Shown here piece by piece: positions 52,029 to 63,991 of a stretch of DNA of 64,000 nucleotides. The DNA is from Spinellus fusiger (taxonomy: Eukaryota > Mucoromycota > Mucoromycetes > Mucorales > Phycomycetaceae). Under the pieces are notes generated by a model. That model was not told the DNA's origin. It did not search any database and saw only the letters and a program-made list of their open reading frames with translations. The number at the start of each line of letters is the position of its first letter. Within the stretch, counting starts at the first letter, position 1. The DNA lies in NCBI GenBank assembly GCA_025094145.1, contig JALLLS010000075.1, positions 1 through 64,000 on the forward strand. The letters are read 5' to 3'. The translations under genes were made by a program, and so were the position numbers.

Positions 52029-53365
52029 ATGATGACCCAATCAACCACATGTCCCTCTCTACCCACTCGCAAACGAACTTACTTGAGACCCCCTCAAGTA
52101 GCCACACTGCAAGACTCTTTTGACTCAAATCCACTCCCTGATTCCACCAGCAGAACACTTCTTGCCCGTCAGATTGGAGTGACGGACAGAACAATTCAAG
52201 TGTGGTTTCAGAACCGTCGTGCCAAGTCTCGCAAAAATGTCCTCGGTCAGACCTCTTTTGATCAACTCCGGCCTAGTAGTTTGGATCCCAGCAGGACATT
52301 GCCTCGTTACCAAGCAACCTTCCGGACCTTAATGACACCCGAACGATTTGAGGAACTAAGACAACAACAGCAAGACCAACAAGCACAACCACGTCGTCGT
52401 CCACGGTCTGCTTCTAAACCAGAACCCAAGGCAGTGACCACTGTACTGCTACAGCGTGCATTGTCAGAAGGGGTGTCTTTTGATGTCCCAGGTATTATTA
52501 TTATTATTTAAAAAAAAAGGCAAAACAAACTTTTTATTATTGTTATTCTTGTTATTATTGTTATTCTTGTTATTCTTGTTATAGAATCATCACACTAAAT
52601 CTCCCTTGAACAGATGTGTCTTCTTATTTACAGGCTACACCCAAACTTATCTCTTTACCTGTATCTGTTCTTCGCATTGGCTCCTGGACTCGCTTCTCAG
52701 ATAGCAATGCCTTTAACGCAGACTGGGATCTATCCTGCTTTGGCAGTCCAATTGAACACCAGTTGATCTGGCAAATTCAAGCACAAGGACACCATTTCAG
52801 AGTACAAATCCCCTATGAAAGCATCTCTCATCTCCGACTCAGTCAGCAGGCACAGGCAGAAACAGGCATCTTTCTAGGCCAACTTGATGTTTGCTTGGAG
52901 CCAAGTCAATTAGAGTTTTCCATGTGGCGACTTGGCATCGATACCGATTGGGTGCGCTGTGGAGATTTCTCCCAAGACAGACAAGCAACTCATCTCTCGC
53001 TTCATACGTTGCAGGGGAACCACGATACCTTCAAATTGGCCATGTTGGATTTGGTGACACTTTCACCTGAATTGGCTTCCAAGGTCATGATTGTTCACCC
53101 TTCTTCTGTGGTGGACAGACAGAGTGCCATGCCTCAGTTCACCCTGCCATCTTTAGATTCTCTCAAAGACATGACTCTGTCGCCCTCCTCGACCCCTGAA
53201 CCCAAGAATAAGGCCCCCGATATGGACAGGATGGATTTTACAATCACCCCAAAGCAATCCCTCCCTTATTTCTATCCTTGTGAGCCCATGACACCATGGA
53301 GCTGTCTTCAGCAGATGTCTCTTCTGGACACATCTCTCACCTCTCCTTGGTTGAACATGGCATGA
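52029..53365 (+). CDS. Homeodomain transcription factor
   Basis: Nuclear DNA-binding protein of the fungal Pho2/Grf10/Phx1 kind. Residues about 13-72 form the homeodomain, beginning RKRTYLRPPQVATLQDSF and ending TIQVWFQNRRAKSRK, with the recognition-helix WFQNRR intact. A Gln/Arg-rich linker follows. A single intron (52,491-52,613, with ATT and TTATTG repeats) joins SFDVPD to VSSYLQATPKLISLP. The second exon holds a conserved beta-rich domain (VLRIGSWTRFSDS, WDLSCFG, HQLIWQIQAQGHHFRVQIPY) typical of fungal Phx1-like factors. The tail is Ser/Pro-rich and ends TSPWLNMA. About 405 residues. Targets are unknown. Confidence 0.9.
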
Positions 53366-56300
53366 AAAATGGAAAATGGAAAAATAAATAATAAACTTCA
53401 GTGAAGTATTAGCTATATTTGTAGAATGTGTCTTACAATACGATTCTCATGCGTAAAACCCCCATTGAGTTCCATTCTCTTACCCTAAGCCCGTGTGTAA
53501 AGGCTAGGCTTTATTTATTGGCTCGCTCCCACTTCTTCATTTAGTATCTGTCTACTTGAAAGTCCATGCTTTTGTAGGTGGAGACAGTGGGACAAGAAGA
53601 AAAAAAGAAAAGAAAAAAAGAGTGTGTGCCTTACTCTTCTTTCTATTGTATACTAAAGGGGTCTTCTTATTTTAACCATTGTGTGTGCATTTGTTCATTG
53701 ATTGGCTTTATTTCCTATGCCTCGAGTGTTTATTTAAAGCTGAACAATGACAATTCTAACTGCAGAGTGGCTTTTTTTCTTCTCTTTTTCTCTTTATATT
53801 TATATTTATATTTATATTTATATATAAATATATACTCTTTAGATAACAGACCTGTTCATCTCAGTCAAGTGCGTGTATCCTAGAGACAAAGACAGAGACA
53901 TACATGGAATTCTATTCATTTACATTGGAACCGTACTAATAAAGGCTAGAGTCGATTGTCATTGTATGTCTGACTTTTTTGTTGTTGAACTACTGAGCTC
54001 CAATAAAAGCCTTGAATACAATAACAATGGAGGGTGTGTGTGTGTGTTATCGGAGCCTTCCTTTATCGACGCACCAGCCAGTTGATAATGATAGTTATAG
54101 AAAGGGAAAAAAAACAGAATCAACGAAAAAAGAATTAACAGAAAAAGATATAGCCTGGTGGCACAATTTGCCTATTCATTATTATTATCATTATTATCAT
54201 TAATATTATTAATTGATCATGATGCCTATGAGGTGAGGATGGTTTCTGAAGGGGGTGGATGAGTTAGGAAATATAGAATGTTTGTTTATTATCCATCTTC
54301 ATTGAACTATGTTTTCTACAAGTAAAGTGTGATACTACTGTGGCTGGTGTACAATGCATAGTCTATTCCCTTTTGTTGGACACATGCGACATACTTTGAG
54401 GTTTGTTTGCATTCCAATACAGGCATGGGATTCTGAGGAAGAGTGAAGAATAGGACCGCATTCTGTCTTTATGTTTTATTTAAAAATAAATAAATAAAAC
54501 GACACTAGAAATGGATGAGAAATCGTAGGGTGGTACTGATAACCCAAAGAGTGGACGGAAATGACCCCATATCACCCTTAAACATGGAGAAGGAAGGGGA
54601 TGAAGAATCAAGGGGTTCTTATTACGCCTCCAAGAAGAAAACTTTCCGTCTGTTTATCTCTATTTCTTTATTTCTTTATTCTTTTTGTTAGACAAAGAGG
54701 GGAAAGGCTGCTATGGTTTGTGTATTTATGTTTTATAAACATGTACTCACCAATAAATAATAATAAACAATAAATAAATAAAAGAGAAAGGGAAAAAACA
54801 GACAAAAGAAAACATGTGTAAAGATGGCCTGTAATTATCTTTGCTAATGGATGACAGGCGGCTTATTGGGTTGTTACTTGTTTATTTTATTTATTTATTT
54901 ATTTTTTAAAAAAACCCCCTCAAGAAATGAGCCTGTTGACCAACTCTCCTAGTAACAATGGTATGAGTAATAATAAAGAAGAACAATCATCACAACACTG
55001 AATATACTTTCATAGAGTTCATTGGCTTGATTATTTAATCATTTAATCATTTGATTGTTTATTTATGCATTTCTACTCATCAATAACTAAAGAAAACAAT
55101 CATACTTTAACATGAAAGTCAAGTGTAGGAAATAGTTTGCAAGAAAACAAGGCCTGTTCCATGCCATGAGCTGATGAAGACCGGCGGGACAAGAGAGTTG
55201 GTCTGTAGCATGGATAGCATAGAACAGAGCGGATGAAATCATACTCTGATGTTTCATCTTCTTGTAACGTTACTCTATAGTGACAGAAGAGTATTTTAAG
55301 AGTCCAATAGATCACTGTTTTTGTAGTGTTACATGTAATAAATTAAGACATGGTAAGAAAGAAAATGCCTTGAGTGTATATTATGAAGAAGAAGTGTTTC
55401 AACAAGAGATAGAAGAATAGAGGAGTCTATCAAAGACATATCTCTTCCTAGTGTCCTGCTCTTTAGAGGGTAGAATAGTGAATAAAAGAGATATCCTATG
55501 CTGTCTGTGGCTGTAGATGAGGGAGGGAGATGGCGCAAATCTAACTCTAGAACTTTATTTTTTTATTTTTTTATTTTTTATTTTTTTTATTTTTTCATAT
55601 GGCACTACATGACAGGACAAATGACGAATCATAGACACCAATGAGTTAATGAAAATCATAGATAGCATTCAGTTATTAAAGAAAACAGTGTGTCTCTATT
55701 TTATAGAATTTAGATTCAATACTTCATTTTATTCATTTGTTCAAGGCTTTAGTAGTGTTATTATTTTGAAATGTAAAGAGTCTCAGACCAGCAAAGATGG
55801 GTTCTCCTACTTGCATCCCTTGGATACTATTGACTTTCTAACTATCTCAATGGTAATCTGGGTACTTTGTCTTTAATTTTTTGAAGGAGAAACTGTCTAA
55901 AATCAACAAGATGTGTGATGTAGACCTGCAGTATCGGTTTGTTATAGTGAGTCAAGGTGGTTAGGTGGCCATGGTAGACTGTTTTCCAAATGGTACCAAC
56001 AATACTAAGAGTACGAAGGGTGTAACAGGTGGTTTAAAAGAGTTATAGTGAGTACAAGGTGTGCCACTATTGTTTGTGAAACACCTGTCAGATTCAGACC
56101 ATGCCATTGTTGTGTTAAGGAGTCATGATTTTATTAGTCAACAATCTATAGTCACTACTATAGAATGACTTTTATAAATGTATGTTGAAGGATCAAGTCA
56201 AGTGCACTCTATTCTATTAGGACAGTCATTTGAATAGGAAAAAGGTATTCCAATGACAGTACAGATGATAACAATGTAATAGGGACAATGGACTGCAACT

Positions 56301-57540
56301 CAATAGAATGAAACAGATGGATCTCCATGCTATAAATCACATGCAATGAATGTATTAAGAATCCTTGTTTATTCTCCAACTTATGTCTCAAAGCGTCTCC
56401 TCAATATCATAAAAGCAGATGACAGACTCCACCACAGTCTAGAGCATGACTTTATTCACTGATCACCCGATTTCTTTCTTTCTATTTTCTTGTGATGATT
56501 TGGACTGATGTATCAGTGGCATTGAACATGAATTGGACATTACATAGTTCTTCTCCTGATATTATTTAAGATCTCTATCAAGTGCATCTACTTGCTGGTG
56601 GTTGTTCATGTCTATGAAAAGACATTGGTTGTACTCTGCTGACAGAAGACTGTAAACCACAAAACACTCATGCCACACGATCATGAACCCATATGAGTAG
56701 TATAGACACTCTCATAGAAATTAATCTCTTTGTCTTTTAAAAATAAATAAATAATAATAAAAAAAGGTGAACAGTGGCTCACTGTAGGCTTGAAGTCTCC
56801 GTGAATTAAACTTCAATTTTATTATTGATAATGATCAATAGAGCTGTTCTCCTTGTTCCAAACTGTAAACAATATATTCCTGAATAGCATAGGGCACTAT
56901 TGTTTAACTGATGGGCTTCTAGACCCTTATAGGGGGGAGTAGTTTCTATTTCTTTGTTTCTTATTATGGATTTGAATAAAAATAGTGTCCATGCTGTTAT
57001 CATTCTACTTGATGAATGTACAAATATGTGAATATCAGCCTCGTGGTAGCTGTGGGACATGTTGACTCAATCCTCTAGATTCTGCTTATCTTCCTAACTA
57101 CAGAGCCACTCGATGGATATTAAAGGTCTATTCTTTGACTGTATATAGTCTAGAGAATCAGCCTGGTTTCTTATCGTGTTTTATTTATTCATTTATTAGC
57201 TATTATTTTCCTTCAATATTATATTAATATTAATAGCATAGCATAGTATATTTTCTCTCTCTCAATACCCTTGGGATACCCTTCATTTAACTTGTAAACT
57301 ATAGTAGACCTATTTCCCATAATGGCATGAAGACTATAGATTATTTGACAGAATAACACTTTTATTAAGAGATTCATACTAAAATCGAATAATAGGAAAA
57401 GACTGTAATTGAGACAATTTTCTTTAATAGCTGTAACGGCGTAACTCTAACCTTAACCACGGTTTCTTTCTATCCCCATGACATCGCGTAACATGTCGGC
57501 CTATTCAATAAAGAACACACACAAAAGGTTCTTCAAAGAA
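53366..57540. other. 4.2-kb region with no recognised gene
   Basis: AT-rich, with many short frames but none with family features or splice continuity. It contains TTTATA repeats (about 53,796-53,828), ATTATT repeats near 54,180-54,210, and T-rich runs (about 55,556-55,596). I see no tRNA, rRNA or transposon ends. Confidence 0.55.
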
Positions 57541-57557
57541 TCTATTAGCTATCATTT

Positions 57558-58668
57558 ATCCAAGTCGTTCAGTCCAGGCACCGACTACATTTCTAAATAA
57601 ATAACAAGACGCCCTACTGTAATTAATACTATCACTAAAGCTCTATCTGAAAAAACAAAAAAACAAAAAGAAAAGACAACTATCCTTCTGAATCCACTGA
57701 TTGGTAGAATGAAACACATTCTGACATTGCTTTAGTGCCAAAATAATAATAATAATCAATTGATTCTACACACCAGGAGATTTTTCTGGCCTTTAAGCGA
57801 TGATATTTCCTTCCTTTTACGTCTAAAAATATTTTGCCCTTTTATGGAACTGTATTTAAAATCAAAAGGTTTGCGAATATCCAAATTATTATTTCCTTTT
57901 GTGGAATATCTCAATATCAAATTGTATTATCAATAGAATATATTGTTTATGAATACATTGTGAGATGGTGTGGTGTGACCGCCCAATCTTCTTGGAGGTT
58001 TGGTGGGAAGTACGTTTGCAATGATAAGTAGCAAAGACCCCACATCATAGGGAATAAAATAGCAACTAGTATAAAAAGTATAGTTTATTACCTCCAATAA
58101 AACAGACCTTGATCCGAGTAGCTGCCTGGAAGTATAAACGAGCACTATAGGCTATAAAGACTTTGGTAGTTGACTGTTTCCAGTTCCCAACCTGTTCCCT
58201 TTGTGTCTCTTTTCTTTTCGTTGGTTCTGAGTTGTGTCCACACAAGGTGCCACACACCCACTAAAACCCTGTTCATTCTCTGTCCTCTTCTTTGTTGGTC
58301 ATCACCAGTACCCACCCTTATTTCTATACCCTCGCACCTGCGAAACCATCCCCACACCTTTTCCTTACATCTCTTTACCCGTGTCGGTAGCCAGCCCCTC
58401 AAGGCGCTACGTGTCTCCATTAAGTTCCCTCGTGCCCGACATTACAACATCTTAATTTATTTTTGCACCTTTTCAAATCAGTCATTTCTTAAACAATTGT
58501 AGTTTGACTATTTCCTTTTATATCCTAAAGACCTCCTGGTGTGTAGCCTCCCTCCTATAATTATTGAACTCCAACAAACCGTCGATAAGATATTTATGAA
58601 ACAATCAGTTGGAGAGTGTCTTGAGGCATACAATCAGGCTTATGGAGATTGGCGTTTACTCATAAATA
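57558..58668 (+). pseudogene. Multicopy family member A, split by an element
   Basis: Decayed copy of the family represented by copy B at 59,479. The left part aligns with copy B's N-terminus: SKSFSPGTDYISK, RRPTVINTITKALSE, and, after a frame change, SESTDW and NETHSDIALVPK (copy B: SEWDNGTRSDSVLEPK). A 781-bp CTACACACC element follows. The right part resumes LPPIIIELQQTVDKIFMKQS then VGECLEAYNQAYGDW (copy B: LPRIMIEIQHTIDKLFIK). It contains several stops and ends soon after. The homology to copy B was worked out by eye. Host function is unknown. Confidence 0.65.
57766..58546 (+). mobile_element. CTACACACC-ended element, copy 3
   Basis: Ends CTACACACCAGGAGATTTTT (57,766 on) and AGACCTCCTGGTGTGTAG (to 58,546) are imperfect inverses of each other and match the ends of copies 1 and 2. 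It is 781 bp, in the opposite orientation to copies 1 and 2. Minus-strand frames (58,420-58,145 and 58,145-57,930) have no recognised domain. No zinc ribbon or RuvC motif is seen, so it does not carry the nuclease remnant. It is inserted in family member A. Confidence 0.75.
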
Positions 58669-59478
58669 ATTGACCACAAGTCAAAAATAAAGGTTTGCTT
58701 TTGAAAATGTTTTGTCTCGAGTTTAGATTATTTTTGGCATAACTTTCCAATTAAAATGGTCATAACTTCCCAATTAAAATTAGCTGGAGTATCACATTCC
58801 TTGTCGTGATTTTTATTCACTTGACGCTTTTCTTATAGTGTCATTTAGATCTTTAACTTAGTTAACTAAAGTAATGGTTTCATGTTATCGATGTCATTCT
58901 ATTCAATGGCCAAGTACAGCTGATAAAAATAAGTTAGTTCAAAAAGGCCCTTACTTGGGTTTCGTTCAAGCTTCTGTATGTTTTTGGGCAAAGGGTAATC
59001 TCTTGAGACACGCAGGACCTCGGGGAAAGGCTGGCTGCTCTTGTATTGGTATATAAAGGGGGAAACTCGATTCTTTAAGGCTACGAGAAAGTATAGAAAC
59101 GACGGTCTGATGGAGGTCCTCTGGTAGCGGGCCTAGGGTAACACGAACGAACAGATACAGGTAACCTTCCTACCAACGGACCAACAAAAGGGACAAACAA
59201 AGAGAACAAAACAGGAACAGAACAAGAACCAACAACTAAACTTGACCTTTGGCTTAAACTGCCCTACTTAAGGAATCCAAGTATTTGATGAACTTCTTTT
59301 ATTTCAATTGTAGACTGCTATTTTATATTCTTTTCATCTGAAATCCTTCCTCCTAGCTATTTTAGAAACAACACTCTTTTCCTCCTTCGTCACAGCCATT
59401 CATGCGAATAGGTGGAGAGACGTCACCTATTCTACACTTCGCTCAGGTTTCGTTTGGGGTTCAATTTAAGCTGCTAAT
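58669..59478. other. Spacer between two family members
   Basis: One 60-codon plus-strand frame (58,874-59,056, MVSCYRCHSIQWPSTADKNK on) has four Cys but no recognised family. A 9-bp hairpin (GAATAGGTG at 59,406 with CACCTATTC at 59,424) lies just before copy B. Confidence 0.4.
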
Positions 59479-60504
59479 ATGAATTTCTTCACCCTTCCAA
59501 AGTCAATGCGTCTAGGCTCAGACTTGATGGCGAAGGCTACCATTAACGATCCTAATGTTATTAACATTATATCAACTGCATTGTTAAATGTAAAAAATGA
59601 TTATACAGTTGGGAATTCAGAATGGGATAATGGCACTCGCTCAGATAGTGTGCTAGAACCAAAGTCATTGGCATCGGATCTTCCTCGCATAATGATAGAA
59701 ATCCAGCATACAATCGATAAATTATTCATAAAGAGTGATTAATTACAGCCTCCAAGCTTTTAAGAGACGTAAAGTAGACCCAACTGTACTTATAATATGC
59801 ACTAGCACGTTGTCTGAATGTGTTGCAAAGGACCTAACGATCAGCAATTTTCCCGATTGCTATGAATTCCCTGCTAAAGGTTGGGCTAACAATTGCCTAA
59901 TTTTATGTAAAATACGCGTTCAAGAGCATACTGGTACTGTGCCTATCAATCCATTTATCGCTCTTGGTTTATTTTTAACCAGCCGTGCCCTTGATATTAA
60001 CGATACACTATGCCAGAATGATCCAACCATTCAGTACTTACACTCTTTGGCGTTACAAAAACACCAAAGTCAGTTGAACGATCAACATATATCTCATACT
60101 TTAACGCAATGACTGGAAACTCAAGATCAAGAGTATAAAAAAATATTGGAACTCATTGACAAAAAGTCATCTCCCAAACAAGTGGCCAAAGCCATTAAGG
60201 ATTTGCAGAATCAAAATTACGCGTTAAAAAGGAAATACAATAATACCATTGGTGAAGCCTCCTCATCTATCTCTACCAGTATCTCAACAGCAACAGCAAC
60301 AACAAACCCTACAAGTATTGAAAACATTGACTTTACGGTAGAATCAATCACTCTATACGAACGCAGTATGACATTTGTAGAGATTTATATGGAAACTAGG
60401 AAGCAAAAGGGGTTTAAACGAATGGATTGGTTGGCGTGCTATTCCAAAGGCATTGAGTTAAACCTATTTCGATACAAAAGTGCAGATGTGCTTTGTAATC
60501 AATA
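59479..60504 (+). pseudogene. Multicopy family member B, frameshifted and split by a LINE and a Tc1
   Basis: Starts MNFFTLPKSMRLGSDLMAKA. A frame change near 59,735 joins IDKLFIK to RVINYSLQAFKRRKVDPTVL, and a TGA at 60,110 interrupts an otherwise continuous frame (SHTLTQ-stop-LETQDQEYKK). It then continues to KSADVLCNQ at 60,504, where the LINE begins. Beyond the Tc1, at 63,990 to the window end, the frame resumes as YIV. The strand and turn order ASDLPRIMIEIQHTIDKLFI then KRVINYSLQAFKRR is reminiscent of the E-x-Q core and following helix of Rpn/PD-(D/E)XK_2 nuclease-transposases, but that assignment is an inference. The family is repeated in this window and I associate similar proteins with Mucorales genomes. 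Confidence 0.7.
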
Positions 60505-62622
60505 CAGTTCAAAGTATTTTTATTTTTGGGTGTTGGTTGCTATTCGCGCATTGGGCATGTTAGCCACCCTATGAGATCGTTTGAAAAATAAGAATAAACA
60601 TTGAAACACTTCAAATACATAAGTGAAAAAAACAATGCAAAGAGAGAAGAGACGGAAAGAAAAGAGAATATAAAACCTCAATGAGGGAAAAATGATGAAA
60701 AATGATGAAAAGTGGGTAATGATGGTAAAATGGGAATTATGAATAGACATCCAAAAGGCCATAAAGTCAGCAAGGAAACCAGGACACCAAAAAGATAACC
60801 GTCATCCTGTGGCAATTCGAAATCCAACAAGGGATACTTAGAGCAACTCGGACAATCCTGAGAATATATGTAGCAATTACATTAGCAGATTATGGCTTTG
60901 CTAAACGGGTTAAGAATGGGTGGTAGAGGAGAGATCGGAGGAGAAGTGAGGATACAGCGTCTGTTGCTGCAGGAGTCTTTGCACTCTATGGCGGCGTTGG
61001 CGTTCCCGCTCAACACACCCATCAGCAGCCTCAATGAGCAGGCTACCAGCTGATGGCTCTACCTTAAAGTCTCGAGTAGACGTGGCTCGATCAATGGCTT
61101 GCAGCAGTATTAACAAACTGGGCCAAAGATCTCGCCATTTAACAAAAGACTTAACCGTGCGCGGCAGAAGATTTAGACAATAGTCAATTGGATGAACATC
61201 TTGTGGTGGTGCAGGAACTAGGAAGAACAAGAACGTAGAGCGTTCATGGTCAACGAATGTGCAAGTGAGAAAGTGGTCCCGATTGGCAGATGGGTGGCCA
61301 CATTGGCAAGGAACTGAAGGTGTTGGTGGTAACCAAGCAATCCTCCATTTTAGTAGACGATGTCTTTCTTTGCGCGTGCACGGTAGTAGAAGAATTGGAT
61401 CCCAAACAGGTCTACATAGTCCACGGGCTACCGTCACCAGCGGATTCTTGCCACGTACTAGACTAGTAATTTCACTTTGAAGACGTTCAAGATAAGCTAC
61501 TTTTAATGGATATTTAGGAGGGTTGTGAGCCCGTCCTATTCTTTGAGCATTTTGCCAGAGTACATTGCCACGTAGCTTAATCCATCTGGCTTTACTCTGG
61601 GGTGCTTCAAGCTGCGGGACAAGGCACCAGAGGAGGGTGTCTTCAGGAAGGGTAGCTGCGCGCTCAACAAATTTGGCTTGCAGATAAAGAAAACGAGAGT
61701 ATATGTTAGGGAGGGCAGCTAATTGGGCAACCTGGATCGTTCCAAACCTAGCAGTAGCAGATCTAGCAAGAAAAAGTCTCAGACAAGCAGACTGACAGAT
61801 TTGTAGCCGGCGGATGCCTAGTCTATTGACATTACAAATAGCCAACCCATACTCAAGGATAGGCCGAACAAAAACAGTATACGCTCTTAGGGCTGCTGTA
61901 ATCCCAAAGCCATACATGTTTACACCCATTCCTCTCAGCTTTTGCATTACTGCAATTGCCTTGACTTGTGAGTGTGAGAAAAGTGCGTCTTGGTTAATAC
62001 CTTGACGTGAAAAGGGGATACCAAGGTACTTGAAAGTATCACAGGTTGGAAGCTCGTTGCCATAGAGGTAAAACGGCACATTGGCCGGGGCATTGAGTAC
62101 TTCACATTTGGAGGGACTCCATTTGTAACCAAGGAGGGTCGAGTGAATTTCGGCAAGTGCCAGCATTCGATGTATATCTTCTGGGCAGCCCATAAGAGCC
62201 ACATCATCAGCATACAACAAAAAATTCACAGGAGCCCAAGTAACAGTGACATGAGACGGACTGTAAGAGGAATCTGACAACTCAGAAGAGTCATCCGAAA
62301 CTGTAGAAGTAGGAAAAGGATTGTGAAGGGAATTCTGTAACTCGTCAAGCAATGCGTGAACAGTTGCCTGTGGGGAAGCAAAAGAGAAAGGATTTCGAGC
62401 ACAGAGATTAATGGACCGTCCCATGGTAGGTGGGTGCATACCAACCAGTATTGGGGATACCGAAGCAAACCTCAAGAAACGTGGAAGAGTATCAATGAAA
62501 ATAGAATAAAGAAATGGAGAAAGAATACTACCCTGTAAGACTCCTCGTTTAGGTGCAATGTCCCGGGATGCTACATTTTTCAGAATCACATTCACCACAA
62601 TGTCATCAATTTGTAATCAATA
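60492..62622 (-). repeat. Exact 13-bp target-site duplication flanking the LINE
   Basis: TTTGTAATCAATA occurs at 60,492-60,504 and again at 62,610-62,622. Between the copies lies only the LINE (60,505-62,609). The final TA of the right copy also serves as the insertion point of the Tc1 element. Confidence 0.9.
60505..62609 (-). mobile_element. 5'-truncated non-LTR retrotransposon (LINE)
   Basis: One minus-strand frame from 62,598 to 60,910 (562 codons, open to the 5' edge) encodes the second half of a reverse transcriptase. It starts inside the fingers/palm (GVLQGSILSPFLYSIFID) and carries the catalytic YADD (FLLYADDVALMG), then KYLGIPFSR and a thumb region. The C-terminal zinc-binding pattern C-x-C-x7-H-x4-C follows (CQCGHPSANRDHFLTC). 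There is no endonuclease or N-terminal RT, as expected for 5' truncation. The 3' untranslated tail is about 400 bp, ends AAATACTTTGAACTG, and matches the fragment at 1,105-1,289. The frame is intact over its length, so the insertion is fairly young. Confidence 0.93.
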
Positions 62623-63991
62623 CAGTGTCAGGCAAAAAAATAATAATTTATTTCATTTTCCCGATAGGATTCTTGTTTGGGGCAATACTTATTCTTTGTA
62701 ATAAAAACACACATTGAACATATAGTAGAGACTTGAAAATTGGATGAAGTATAAAGAAGGTCAACAGGATATTATATAAAGATCTATTGGGTGGAAACCT
62801 TTAATATTTGGTGTTTCGACCCTTGGCCTCAATGACAGCCCTACATCTCTAATGCATGCTGTCGATGAGGGCGTTGGTGACAGCCTTGGGTATTTTTTCC
62901 CACTCTTGCACCAGGAGAGCCTTCAGATCCTGGAGGGTGCTCCTTGGGGTCATCTTCTTCTGAAGTGCTCTGTCAAGCTCCTCCCAAAGATGATCAATTG
63001 GGTTCAGGTCAGGGCTTTGAGAGGGCCACCCCTCCATCGTGACTATGCCTCTCTCATCCTTCCATTTCCTAGTCTCCTTACTAGTATGGCAACTGGCATT
63101 GTCCTCTTGAAGAACATAGCCTACCACTGGATTCAGTGCCAAAAGACGAGTCAGTTCAGGGCAATAGGCCGTTTCTAAAATGCTAGTGTATTTGGCACTA
63201 TTTATGAACCCCTCCACCACAGCAAGTCTACCAACACCTTTATCAGAAAAGAGAACACCACACCATCACCACACCACCACCAAACCTCATCTTTAGTTTG
63301 AAAAATTTTGGGAGTAACCCCTCCTTATTCCTGCGCACCACTCTGTTACGGTGATTGTTTGAGATGAATTGGAACCTTGACTCATCGAACTAGATGACTG
63401 TCTTCCAGTCTTCATCTATCCAATGAAGGTAGTTCCTAGTCCAAGCAAGCCTCAACTTCTTATGTTTAATGCTGAGAGAAGGTTTCTTAACCACCCTGAA
63501 AGAAGAAAGGCCAATCCTCTTTATCATTTCTCTAAAAGTGCTCATGCACACTTTGGTGGTCATCTGCCTGCAAAGTTGATCTATTGTCTGAAATGAATCC
63601 CTTTCCATCTCGTATACAAACTCTCTCTCGTCCTTCTCCGTCAGAATAGACTTGCGCCTAGAGCTCTTCCCTGCTTTGAAACAGCCAGTTTCCCTGTACT
63701 TCTTCACGATGAGGCTGACAGTGGGTTTACTGACACCAAACATGGCTGCATTCTCCACTTGGCTGGTGCCATTTTGGGTGGCCTCGTGTACAATGAGTTG
63801 ACGAGTAAAGTTGTTGATATTTTTTTTCTATTTCCAAAAGGCTTGGTGGTTTGTTCAGTGGTGTTAGTCATAATAGATGATATAGCGGAAAAAGAAGAAA
63901 TGAGGAATGTGTAAAAAAAAAAAAGATTTTTTTTGACCAAAATAGAGGTGGAAAAACGAAAACTTTGACTATTTTTTTGCCTGACACTGTA
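62621..63991 (-). mobile_element. Tc1-like element with perfect terminal repeats
   Basis: CAGTGTCAGGCAAAAAAATA starts at 62,623 and is exactly inverted at the right end, finishing at 63,989. TA flanks both sides. Length without TA is 1,367 bp. It is inserted at the TA that ends the LINE's right target duplication, so it is the youngest layer here. It belongs to the same transposase family as the relic at 216-1,015. Confidence 0.93.
62849..63880 (-). pseudogene. Tc1-like transposase, frameshifted with a stop
   Basis: The N-terminal half lies in one frame (63,758-63,390: FGVSKPTVSLIVKKYRETGC, then TTKVCMSTF and VVKKPSLSIKHKKLRLAW). The first catalytic block reads VI-stop-FDESR, where the related relic has VIWSDESR. 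The C-terminal half lies in another frame (63,220-62,849): YVLQEDNASCHTSKETRKW holds the second Asp, and WPSQSPDLNPIDHLWEELD holds the third residue, an Asp. A further upstream frame at 63,870 (MTNTTEQTTKPFG) is the likely original start. The element has perfect ends but cannot make a working enzyme. Confidence 0.88.

Noticed and set aside
58145..58420. Arg/Trp-rich minus-strand frame as an N-terminal Fanzor domain
   Set aside because: No RuvC or other motif is visible, and the corresponding stretch in copy 1 is full of stops, so a protein cannot be supported.
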